Shown here: piece after piece, positions 18,284 through 24,246 of the stretch
Position numbering within the stretch: position 1 is the stretch's first letter
How the letters are laid out: the number at the start of each line of letters is the position of its first letter
Made by a program: the position numbers and the translations under genes
The notes under the pieces: generated by a model
What the model saw: only the letters and a program-made list of their open reading frames with translations
Database searches by the model: none
What the model was told of the DNA's origin: nothing
Assembly: GCA_023408815.1 (NCBI GenBank)
Contig: JAEYJO010000075.1
Coordinates: 18,674-82,673 of the forward strand
Length of the DNA: 64,000 nt
Source: Bacillota bacterium
GTDB lineage: Bacteria > Bacillota > Clostridia > Lachnospirales > Lachnospiraceae
Direction of reading: 5' to 3'

Positions 18284-19270
18284 CAAGGTCAGCAGTTCGT
18301 CAACGATGATATCAATTAACGCACCGGACGATATAACATCCGTATACCATGTTATCGAAGTATTTGTATCAATAATCTTCTCATTCTGCACTGCTGGTAT
18401 CGACTGCCAAACGGCGTTGTCATTTAGCGCGGCTGAAACTTCACCAAGGGATATTATATAATCTCCGCAAAAAGTTTCCAAAACCTCCAGAGAAACATTT
18501 CCCCAATACTCGTCTTTATCAATAATTTCAGTCTGGACTTTTTCGGGAACCTTTAGACCCAGTTCATTGTATACCACAACGCCCACGGCATGTTTGGCCC
18601 CTGCAATGTAGCTTCCGTCATCGCCAAATTGGCCAATCGTGATCTCTGCATCCGCAAGGCCGGCATTTTGCAGGGTTTGCTTCGCAGTAGAAATTTTCTC
18701 TTTATAATTGTTCAGTACAGCTTCTGCTGCTTCGGGCTTGTTTAACACATCTCCAATAAACTGTATGCGTTCTTCCGTAGTCATATCTCCATACGGAACA
18801 TAAACGGTGGGAGCTATCTTCGATAAGTCCTCATAGGGGTTTTGGGAAAATGCGAGAATAATCAAGTCCGGCTCTAAAGCCATGACTTCTTCCGCATCCA
18901 GCTCCCAGCTTTCTATGCTCACGGATTCCGTTATTTTATCAGCAAAAGCTGTTTTTGCACCGCCTTCTTCGGCCTTCGCCACACCCAAAGGGGTAACACC
19001 CAATGCCACCACATCACCGATGAGATAATCCACCACAATGCGTTTCGGGTTTGCCGGCACCTCCACGTTTCCCATCACTGTGCTAATCGTCCTCGTTCCT
19101 TCCTCCACTGATTCCGCCTCCTCCGTTTCTGCTGCCTGGCTGGTCACTGCCGAAGTGGGTACAGAATCTTCACCGCCGGTATTTGCGGGTGCTGTACCGC
19201 AAGCAGTCATCATCAGCGCTATTGATAATGCGGCTGCAACTGCTGCTTTGCTTCTCATCTGTTTAAACAT
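18278..19270 (-). CDS. Second siderophore-type binding lipoprotein (nested start)
   Basis: This 330-residue lipoprotein is read from an internal ATG at 19268-19270. AAGGAGAG lies nine bases before it, TATAAT and TTCAAA at 17-base spacing lie further upstream, and an operator-like dyad sits between. The signal peptide ends in the lipobox MTAC (Cys24), followed by a Thr/Ser/Glu linker and a TroA-fold domain. The segment NVEVPANPKRIVV closely matches the first binding protein (15945-16988). It has no permeases of its own and probably feeds the same FecCD importer, perhaps with a different siderophore. Independent expression from this start is well supported by signals, but not proven. Confidence 0.8.
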   Translation of the reverse strand: MFKQMRSKAAVAAALSIALMMTACGTAPANTGGEDSVPTSAVTSQAAETEEAESVEEGTRTISTVMGNVEVPANPKRIVVDYLIGDVVALGVTPLGVAKAEEGGAKTAFADKITESVSIESWELDAEEVMALEPDLIILAFSQNPYEDLSKIAPTVYVPYGDMTTEERIQFIGDVLNKPEAAEAVLNNYKEKISTAKQTLQNAGLADAEITIGQFGDDGSYIAGAKHAVGVVVYNELGLKVPEKVQTEIIDKDEYWGNVSLEVLETFCGDYIISLGEVSAALNDNAVWQSIPAVQNEKIIDTNTSITWYTDVISSGALIDIIVDELLTLL

Positions 19271-20236
19271 GAAAATCTCTCCTTTTCCTTTGAGTTTGTC
19301 AGGACTAACTTGACCCTCACAATTATACGGAAAGGAAACAATATTTTGAAGCGCATCATCTCTCATACGAGTATACAAATTCTCTCTATATGCGCTTGGG
19401 GATACCCCTGTTTTCTTTTTAAACAAGCGGTACAAACCTTGCTCATCCCCAAGCCCGCAGCGAACGGCGATTTCACGCAGCGATGCACCGCTGGTTTCCA
19501 GCAGCTCTACTGCCGCCTCCAACCGGGTACGAATGAGATATTCCTGCGGACTGCTTCCCATCTTCTGTTTAAAGCTTCTGTGGAAATGGCTGTAGCTGAT
19601 GCCCAGCATTTCACAAAGCTCCTGTATGGAAATACCTTCCCTGTAATGCTCGTCCAAATACCTCACTGCCATTGATATCATGTCCGGCTCAAGGATTTGA
19701 ACGTTATTTTGCTCCAGTTCTGCATAGACCTCATAGACAAACTGATAAAACGCTCCTTTTCCGTAGAACAGATTCAGCGGTGCCGGTCCATACCAGTGCT
19801 CAAATATCTTCTTCAGCTGATCCGCAAAGAGCAAAGGATTGGCTGGCGTCAAACCATACTGCTGCCGAAAAGGGTTGGTTTCCTCCAGCAGCTTGTGAAA
19901 CTCCCGCCTGTGGAAAGCCGGCTCTCCGAACTTGTAGAGTACCAGATAATATTCCAGCCAGGTACCCTGCGGACAAATCGATAGTTCTGTGCCCTTTCCT
20001 CCGTGGAACAGGCCGAATCGATCCGAATGATAGCGTGTGCTATTCAGTGACAGTTCGGCCCTGCCGGAGGTGTAAATAAACGTACCGGCGGGTAGCCTGT
20101 ATTGGCGAACAGCTTCTTCCGGTGAGATTAAGTTATGTCTGATATCCAAAAGGGTAATGGATGCCCGGTTCCAAATCTGAATCGCGGCAGAGATTTCCTT
20201 TTGTGTAAATTCAGTTGGCTTTTTATCTTTATTCAT
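18278..20236 (-). CDS. AraC regulator open in frame into a siderophore-binding lipoprotein
   Basis: One uninterrupted 652-residue frame encodes an AraC-type regulator (sensing domain about 20-180, double helix-turn-helix about 190-290), a roughly 30-residue linker, a complete lipoprotein signal peptide (from Met323) and a FecB/FhuD-like binding domain. Regulators fused to such domains are known (Bacillus YbbB/Btr), but those lack a signal peptide in the middle. The DNA encoding the linker carries a promoter, an operator-like dyad and a ribosome site for the binding protein. The plainest reading is two genes in one frame, the AraC stop having been lost. A membrane-anchored fusion made by read-through is also possible. 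TATAAT and a TTAG-N6-CTAA dyad lie upstream of 20236. Confidence 0.75.
   Translation of the reverse strand: MNKDKKPTEFTQKEISAAIQIWNRASITLLDIRHNLISPEEAVRQYRLPAGTFIYTSGRAELSLNSTRYHSDRFGLFHGGKGTELSICPQGTWLEYYLVLYKFGEPAFHRREFHKLLEETNPFRQQYGLTPANPLLFADQLKKIFEHWYGPAPLNLFYGKGAFYQFVYEVYAELEQNNVQILEPDMISMAVRYLDEHYREGISIQELCEMLGISYSHFHRSFKQKMGSSPQEYLIRTRLEAAVELLETSGASLREIAVRCGLGDEQGLYRLFKKKTGVSPSAYRENLYTRMRDDALQNIVSFPYNCEGQVSPDKLKGKGEIFMFKQMRSKAAVAAALSIALMMTACGTAPANTGGEDSVPTSAVTSQAAETEEAESVEEGTRTISTVMGNVEVPANPKRIVVDYLIGDVVALGVTPLGVAKAEEGGAKTAFADKITESVSIESWELDAEEVMALEPDLIILAFSQNPYEDLSKIAPTVYVPYGDMTTEERIQFIGDVLNKPEAAEAVLNNYKEKISTAKQTLQNAGLADAEITIGQFGDDGSYIAGAKHAVGVVVYNELGLKVPEKVQTEIIDKDEYWGNVSLEVLETFCGDYIISLGEVSAALNDNAVWQSIPAVQNEKIIDTNTSITWYTDVISSGALIDIIVDELLTLL
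19293..19310. promoter_or_regulatory. Operator-like dyad inside the AraC-lipoprotein frame
   Basis: AGTTTG-TCAGGA-CTAACT is the same 6-6-6 dyad as the other TTAG-N6-CTAA sites with one mismatch. It is placed 22-40 bases upstream of the nested lipoprotein start and just downstream of its -10 box. Confidence 0.5.
19322..19350 (-). promoter_or_regulatory. Internal promoter of the nested binding lipoprotein
   Basis: On the minus strand TTCAAA (19345-19350) and a perfect TATAAT (19322-19327) are 17 bases apart. It lies inside the coding sequence for the AraC-lipoprotein linker. Confidence 0.6.
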
Positions 20237-20262
20237 AGTGTACCTCTATTTATGTAAATAAG

Positions 20263-20282
20263 TAGTTAGCTATAACTAACTA
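20263..20282. promoter_or_regulatory. Operator-like dyad TAGTTAG-N6-CTAACTA
   Basis: Seven-base arms (20263-20269 and 20276-20282) are perfectly inverted around CTATAA. The site begins three bases downstream of the minus-strand -10 box and overlaps the predicted start of the AraC-lipoprotein transcript, a repressor-like position. Confidence 0.7.
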
Positions 20283-20284
20283 GA

Positions 20285-20313
20285 ATTATAGCATAGAAGA
20301 ATTTTTGCAACAA
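20285..20313 (-). promoter_or_regulatory. Promoter of the AraC-lipoprotein gene
   Basis: On the minus strand TTGTTG (20308-20313) and TATAAT (20285-20290) are 17 bases apart. The TAGTTAG dyad lies immediately downstream. Confidence 0.6.
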
Positions 20314-20364
20314 CGGATGGTATCATATATTATTAAATCAAATTTTTACCGTTCCTTTGTTTTT

Positions 20365-20380
20365 GTAACATATGTTACAG
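20365..20380. promoter_or_regulatory. CRP/FNR-type (HcpR-like) palindrome
   Basis: TGTAAC-ATAT-GTTACA is a perfect 16-base palindrome. Its centre is about 41 bases upstream of the start predicted from TATAAT at 20402-20407, the classic position for an activating CRP/FNR-family dimer. The CRP/FNR regulator encoded at 23468 is the obvious candidate to bind it. Confidence 0.65.
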
Positions 20381-20401
20381 ACAAAATGTTGTATCGTGGG
20401 A

Positions 20402-20407
20402 TATAAT
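20402..20407 (+). promoter_or_regulatory. -10 box of the SBP/GTPase/ATPase operon
   Basis: A perfect TATAAT with no good -35 hexamer at 17 bases (CAGACA). That fits a promoter needing an activator bound at the 20365-20380 palindrome. Confidence 0.55.
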
Positions 20408-20445
20408 AACTACATCAATTAAGAACAATATCATTTAAACCAGAC

Positions 20446-20465
20446 AAGTTAGTTTTTCCTAACTT
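20446..20465. promoter_or_regulatory. Operator-like dyad AAGTTAG-N6-CTAACTT
   Basis: Perfect seven-base arms (20446-20452 and 20459-20465) lie around TTTTTC. It is inside the leader, about 40 bases downstream of the predicted start and just before the AAGGAGG site of the first gene. Its geometry is identical to 20263-20282. Confidence 0.7.
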
Positions 20466-20484
20466 ATATAAGGAGGCACTATTT

Positions 20485-21723
20485 ATGAATTCATATTTTT
20501 CTCTTTCCGATAAAGTCTATGACCTGACCGAACGGTATCCTGAACTGATCGATCTGCTTGCCGCCAACGGTTTTGAGAACCTGCGCAACGACGCGATGCG
20601 CAAAACCGTAGGCCGGAGCATTTCCATTGAAACCGCCCTGAAAAGCAAGCATTTTGACCCTCAGGCATTCGAGCAAAAAATGATAGAGACCATTGAACAA
20701 AAAAACCCGGCCCTTTCTACAGGACTTGCCGATACCCGTAAGGAAGATCCCGAAGGAGAACTGCGGCTGGCCGGAGTTCTGCCCTGCCCGATACGGGTCC
20801 AGCTTTTGGAAAAGCTGGATAGCTGGCTGGGCGAACATGATACTAAGGTAAGCTACGAATTGCAGGCTGCCAGCATGGGATTGGACTGGCTCCGGGAACG
20901 GATGGCTGAAAGCCCGGATGCATCCGGTTTGGCTGATGTCTATCTTTCTGCCGGTTTCAGCTTGTTTTTTGACAAGGATGTTATGGGAGAGCATATGGAA
21001 AACGGCGTTTTTACCGACTTAACCGGTATGAAGCACCTGAACCCCATTTTTGATAACGCTTCTATCGATTTGAAGGATCCTAAGGGACAGTACACCATCA
21101 TCGGTGTGGTACCCGCTATCTTTATGGTCAATACTGAGTTATTGGGAGACCGGCCGTTTCCTGAAAGCTGGGCGGATTTGCTGAAGCCCGAGTTTGAAAA
21201 CACCGTCGCCCTGCCCATGAGGGATTTGGATCTGTTCAACGCAGTTTTACTGGCGATCTATCAGGAATATGGAGAGGAAGGCCTGGCCAGGCTGGGAAAA
21301 AGCCTGCTGACCAGCATGCATCCTGCCCAGATGATCAAATCCGGAGCGAAAAAACAGCAGGACAATGCCCCTGTGATAACCGTTATGCCGTATTTCTTTA
21401 CATGGATGGCCAAAGAGGGCGGTTCCATGAGAGCGGTTTGGCCCAAGGACGGTGCGATTGTCAGCCCGATTTTCTTGCTGACTAAGGAGTCCTCTAAAGA
21501 AAAATCCCAGCCGTTAGCGGATTTCCTGTTTTCCAAGGAGATGGGAAATGTATTGTCTGCAAACGGGAAATTTCCATCCACTCATCCCGAAATCGATAAT
21601 GGCTTGTCACCGGACGCAAATTTTCTTTGGCCCGGATGGGATTTCATTTACAGCCATGACATCGGTGCACTTTTAAAGGAAACAGAACGTATCTTCTTTG
21701 ATGCGGCGGAGGGAAAGGTATGA
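20485..21723 (+). CDS. Cytoplasmic DUF1858-like plus Fe-type solute-binding-protein-like protein
   Basis: This 412-residue protein has two parts. Residues about 5-70 resemble DUF1858 (YPELIDLLAANGF, then TVGRSISIETALK), without the usual CxxC pair. Residues about 95-412 resemble the iron(III)/polyamine class of ABC solute-binding proteins. Signal peptide, lipobox and membrane helices are all absent, so it must stay in the cytoplasm, which is odd for a binding protein. TAAGGAGG precedes the ATG. It overlaps the GTPase gene by four bases, and the ABC ATPase follows in the same way, with no permease. A role in handling a metal or small anion inside the cell, perhaps for Hcp cluster formation, is inferred from context only. 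Confidence 0.75.
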   Translation: MNSYFSLSDKVYDLTERYPELIDLLAANGFENLRNDAMRKTVGRSISIETALKSKHFDPQAFEQKMIETIEQKNPALSTGLADTRKEDPEGELRLAGVLPCPIRVQLLEKLDSWLGEHDTKVSYELQAASMGLDWLRERMAESPDASGLADVYLSAGFSLFFDKDVMGEHMENGVFTDLTGMKHLNPIFDNASIDLKDPKGQYTIIGVVPAIFMVNTELLGDRPFPESWADLLKPEFENTVALPMRDLDLFNAVLLAIYQEYGEEGLARLGKSLLTSMHPAQMIKSGAKKQQDNAPVITVMPYFFTWMAKEGGSMRAVWPKDGAIVSPIFLLTKESSKEKSQPLADFLFSKEMGNVLSANGKFPSTHPEIDNGLSPDANFLWPGWDFIYSHDIGALLKETERIFFDAAEGKV

Positions 21724-22421
21724 ATCTGACCATTTTTTCCGGGCCGCCCTCTTCGGGTAAGACCTCGGTAATTCTAAAAGCTATCGGTGCATTTCAGAAA
21801 CGTGGATTGTCTGTAGGCGTAGTTAAATTTGATTGTTTACACACCGACGATGATTTACTGTACGAGAAAGCGGGAATCCCTGTGAAGAAAGGATTGTCCG
21901 GCGCTTTATGTCCCGACCACTTCTTCGCCTCCAACATTGAAGACGTGGTTGGGTGGGGCAATCGGGAGAAGCTGGATCTGCTGATTACCGAATCGGCTGG
22001 TCTATGCAACCGCTGCTCACCGTATCTAACAGGTATAAAGGGGATTTGTGTCATTGATAATCTTTCCGGCATCAATACGCCGAAAAAAATCGGTCCCATG
22101 CTTAAATCCGCCGACATCGTGGTCATTACCAAAGGAGATATTGTTTCCCAGGCGGAGCGTGAGGTATTTGCCTCCCGAGTGAGCGCCGTCAATCCCAAAG
22201 CAATGGTATTGCATGTAAACGGGCTGAGTGGGCAGGGCGCATATGAGCTAAGTACGCTTTTATATGACGAAACGCAAAGGCTGGAATCGGTGCAGGGTAT
22301 GAAGCTGCGTTTTCCCATGCCCTCAGCTATGTGCTCATACTGTCTGGGGGAAACCCGCATCGGGGAAAGCTTCCAGCTGGGCAACACCAAAAAAATGGTA
22401 TGGGAGGAGGATGAGGTATGA
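21720..22421 (+). CDS. G3E/HypB-UreG-like GTPase with two CxxC pairs
   Basis: This 233-residue cytoplasmic P-loop protein has Walker A SGPPSSGKT (7-15), a switch-like ITESAGLC segment (89-96) and TKGD (137-140) where NKxD is usual. Cysteines form two pairs, Cys96/Cys99 (CNRC) and Cys205/Cys208 (CSYC), plus Cys64, suggesting metal binding. G3E relatives (HypB, UreG, CobW) use GTP to insert metals into enzymes. Both ends overlap neighbouring genes by ATGA, so the three proteins are probably made in fixed ratio and act together. The specific metal and client are unknown; Hcp encoded downstream is a candidate client. Confidence 0.7.
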   Translation: MNLTIFSGPPSSGKTSVILKAIGAFQKRGLSVGVVKFDCLHTDDDLLYEKAGIPVKKGLSGALCPDHFFASNIEDVVGWGNREKLDLLITESAGLCNRCSPYLTGIKGICVIDNLSGINTPKKIGPMLKSADIVVITKGDIVSQAEREVFASRVSAVNPKAMVLHVNGLSGQGAYELSTLLYDETQRLESVQGMKLRFPMPSAMCSYCLGETRIGESFQLGNTKKMVWEEDEV

Positions 22422-23431
22422 AACCGCAGACCATCGGAACACTCATAGACAAATATCCCTTTGTCATAGATTTTTTCCAGCAGAACCGGCTGGATGTAAT
22501 CGGACATGAAGATATTACGTTTGCCGCATTTTTAGAGGGGCTGGGCGAGGAGGAACTGGAGGACAAGGCTATAGACGTTCAGATCCTGCCCGGAGAGCTG
22601 GAGAGCTATATCTCCCAGATGCTGGCATTTTTGGGCATTGAAAAAAACAATGCTGTTCAGTCACTGACCATCCTTCCCGGCAGGAACAAAAGCGGACAGG
22701 CGGAAGATTTTGAATACCTGGAGATTCTGCCCTCTCAGATTGTTTCCATTGTAGGTCCTACCGGCTCGGGTAAAAGCCGCCTGTTGGCAGATATCGAATG
22801 GGCAGCTCAGGGAGATACTCCTACCGGCCGGAGTATCCGTATCAATGGAGTAGCGCCCGACCCCAAATGGCGATATTCTCCCAATAATAAGTTGGTAGCT
22901 CAGCTTTCTCAGAACATGAACTTTGTAATGGATATCAGCGCAGGCGAGTTTGTCAAGCTGCATGCAGAAAGCCGAATGGTGGAAAACCCTGATGAAATCG
23001 CCGGAAAGATTCTAGAATCCGCCAACCGTCTGGCGGGAGAAGCATTCTCAGACGACATTCCGGTCACAAGCTTGAGCGGCGGGCAGTCCCGGGCGCTAAT
23101 GATTGCGGATACCGCCATTCTGAGCGCTTCCCCTATTGTGTTGATCGACGAAATAGAAAATGCAGGTATTGACCGGCGGAAGGCACTTGAGCTGCTCGTT
23201 TCTCAGGACAAAATTGTATTGATGGCAACCCATGACCCGCTTTTGGCCCTGATGGCGGATCGGCGGATCGTCATTCGTAACGGAGGCATTCATTCGGTGC
23301 TGCAAACTACTCCGGAAGAGAAGGATCTGCTGACGGATTTGGATAAAATCGACGCTATCATGCAGAATGCACGTCAAATGCTTCGTGTGGGAAATACCTT
23401 ACACCGGGGAGAACTTTCGTATAAGGATTGA
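22418..23431 (+). CDS. Permease-less ABC ATPase with N-terminal DUF1858-like module
   Basis: This 337-residue cytoplasmic protein has an N-terminal module (about 5-60: IGTLIDKYPFVIDFFQQN) that resembles DUF1858 without its CxxC. An ABC ATPase domain follows (about 78-300), with Walker A GPTGSGKS (113-120), signature LSGGQ (219-223), Walker B VLIDEIE with Glu245, and H-loop His272. All catalytic motifs are intact. No membrane domain or permease gene is present in the operon, so it is unlikely to be a normal importer ATPase. Its partner is likely the cytoplasmic binding-protein-like product encoded first in the operon. Function is not established. Confidence 0.75.
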   Translation: MKPQTIGTLIDKYPFVIDFFQQNRLDVIGHEDITFAAFLEGLGEEELEDKAIDVQILPGELESYISQMLAFLGIEKNNAVQSLTILPGRNKSGQAEDFEYLEILPSQIVSIVGPTGSGKSRLLADIEWAAQGDTPTGRSIRINGVAPDPKWRYSPNNKLVAQLSQNMNFVMDISAGEFVKLHAESRMVENPDEIAGKILESANRLAGEAFSDDIPVTSLSGGQSRALMIADTAILSASPIVLIDEIENAGIDRRKALELLVSQDKIVLMATHDPLLALMADRRIVIRNGGIHSVLQTTPEEKDLLTDLDKIDAIMQNARQMLRVGNTLHRGELSYKD

Positions 23432-23467
23432 AAAATGCACAGATAGCAGTGTGAAGGGAAGGTGGAA

Positions 23468-24142
23468 ATGATTCACAAACTAATAAATAGCCCGTTATTT
23501 TCCGGCATGACAGAGGATGAGATTCAAGGCTGCCTGCAGTGCAGCAAATCAGAAATGATTTCTTACGAAAAGGATGAGATGATTTTTTGTCAGAATGACG
23601 AGCCTGTAAAGCTGCATGTTCTTGTGGAGGGTTCTATTGCTGTATGCAATGATACCGTTTCGGGAAAGCGCAGTATTGTCGCCGCTTTCGACCAGTCCGG
23701 TGAGCTGTTCGGCGAAGTATTCGTTTTTCTAGGCCGTAAAGAATATGACCACTATGCACAAGCCGTTACTCCGGCAGTAGTTTTGCAGATACCCAAGGAT
23801 TTTCTTTATCATACCTGCGGGGATGACTGCGGATACCATGCCCGGCTTATTTCCAATATGTTGTCGATTCTTGCTCAAAAGGCTTATTTTTTAAACCAGA
23901 AAGTCCAGATTCTCTCCTGCTCCTCTCTGCGGCAAAAGATTGCCAAAATCCTTCTGAAAAACTGTCAACCGGACGGGAAGGTAACTCTTTCTATGAATCG
24001 CGAGGAGCTGGCAGATTTTTTGAGCACCGCACGTCCTTCTCTTTCCAGAGAACTGATGAACATGCAGGTTGACGGGTTGATCCGAATACAGAAAAAGGAT
24101 ATTTTCATCATCGATTCCGATGAATTGCAAAATATAATTTAA
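23468..24142 (+). CDS. CRP/FNR-family regulator, HcpR-like
   Basis: This 224-residue regulator has a cyclic-nucleotide-binding-like beta-roll (about 10-125) and a C-terminal CRP helix-turn-helix (about 160-215: TLSMNREELADFLSTARPSLSRE). FNR-type iron-sulfur cysteine spacing is not evident. Being immediately upstream of hcp and downstream of the GTPase/ATPase genes, it matches HcpR, the nitrosative-stress regulator of Hcp in anaerobes. The ATG at 23468 is preferred over a GTG two codons earlier, because GAAGGGAAGG then has normal spacing. TGTAAC-N4-GTTACA at 20365 and the related dyad at 24149 are its likely sites. Confidence 0.85.
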   Translation: MIHKLINSPLFSGMTEDEIQGCLQCSKSEMISYEKDEMIFCQNDEPVKLHVLVEGSIAVCNDTVSGKRSIVAAFDQSGELFGEVFVFLGRKEYDHYAQAVTPAVVLQIPKDFLYHTCGDDCGYHARLISNMLSILAQKAYFLNQKVQILSCSSLRQKIAKILLKNCQPDGKVTLSMNREELADFLSTARPSLSRELMNMQVDGLIRIQKKDIFIIDSDELQNII

Positions 24143-24148
24143 TTTTTT

Positions 24149-24170
24149 ATCCGTAACGAGAGTTACGGAT
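24149..24170 (+). terminator. Terminator hairpin doubling as an HcpR-like palindrome
   Basis: ATCCGTAAC-GAGA-GTTACGGAT is a perfect nine-base stem with a GNRA loop followed by eight T. It is a good terminator for the regulator gene. Its core GTAAC-N4-GTTAC is also the same palindrome as 20365-20380 and lies upstream of the hcp promoter, so it may serve both uses. Confidence 0.75.
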
Positions 24171-24175
24171 TTTTT

Positions 24176-24205
24176 TTGTTTGTCTTGTTAAAATGAAAAC
24201 ATAAT
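24176..24205 (+). promoter_or_regulatory. Candidate hcp promoter
   Basis: TTGTTT (24176-24181) and CATAAT (24200-24205) are 18 bases apart. The predicted start near 24212 puts the 24149-24170 palindrome about 52 bases upstream. GGAGG lies ahead of the hcp ATG. Confidence 0.45.
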
Positions 24206-24246
24206 GACAAATAAATTAAATATATGAAATCGGAGGAAAATGTATC

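Larger units (their letters stand above)
20237..20484. other. Divergent control region, AraC-lipoprotein versus SBP/GTPase/ATPase operon
   Basis: This 248-base region without a gene holds two perfect seven-base-arm dyads of the TTAG-N6-CTAA type, a TGTAAC-N4-GTTACA palindrome and a TATAAT box for each direction. It is the most regulator-dense stretch of the window. Confidence 0.65.

Noticed and set aside
18278..20236. Plain YbbB/Btr-type AraC-binding-domain fusion
   Set aside because: Not accepted as the simple explanation, because a full signal peptide, lipobox, promoter and ribosome site lie at the junction, which such cytoplasmic fusions lack.
21794..22507. 237-codon minus-strand frame opposite the GTPase gene
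   Set aside because: Antisense shadow of a gene with clear P-loop motifs. The Ser-rich composition is typical of a reversed frame.
24149..24170. Pure terminator reading of the hairpin before hcp
   Set aside because: Kept as terminator, but not as the only role, since its core equals the palindrome at 20365-20380.
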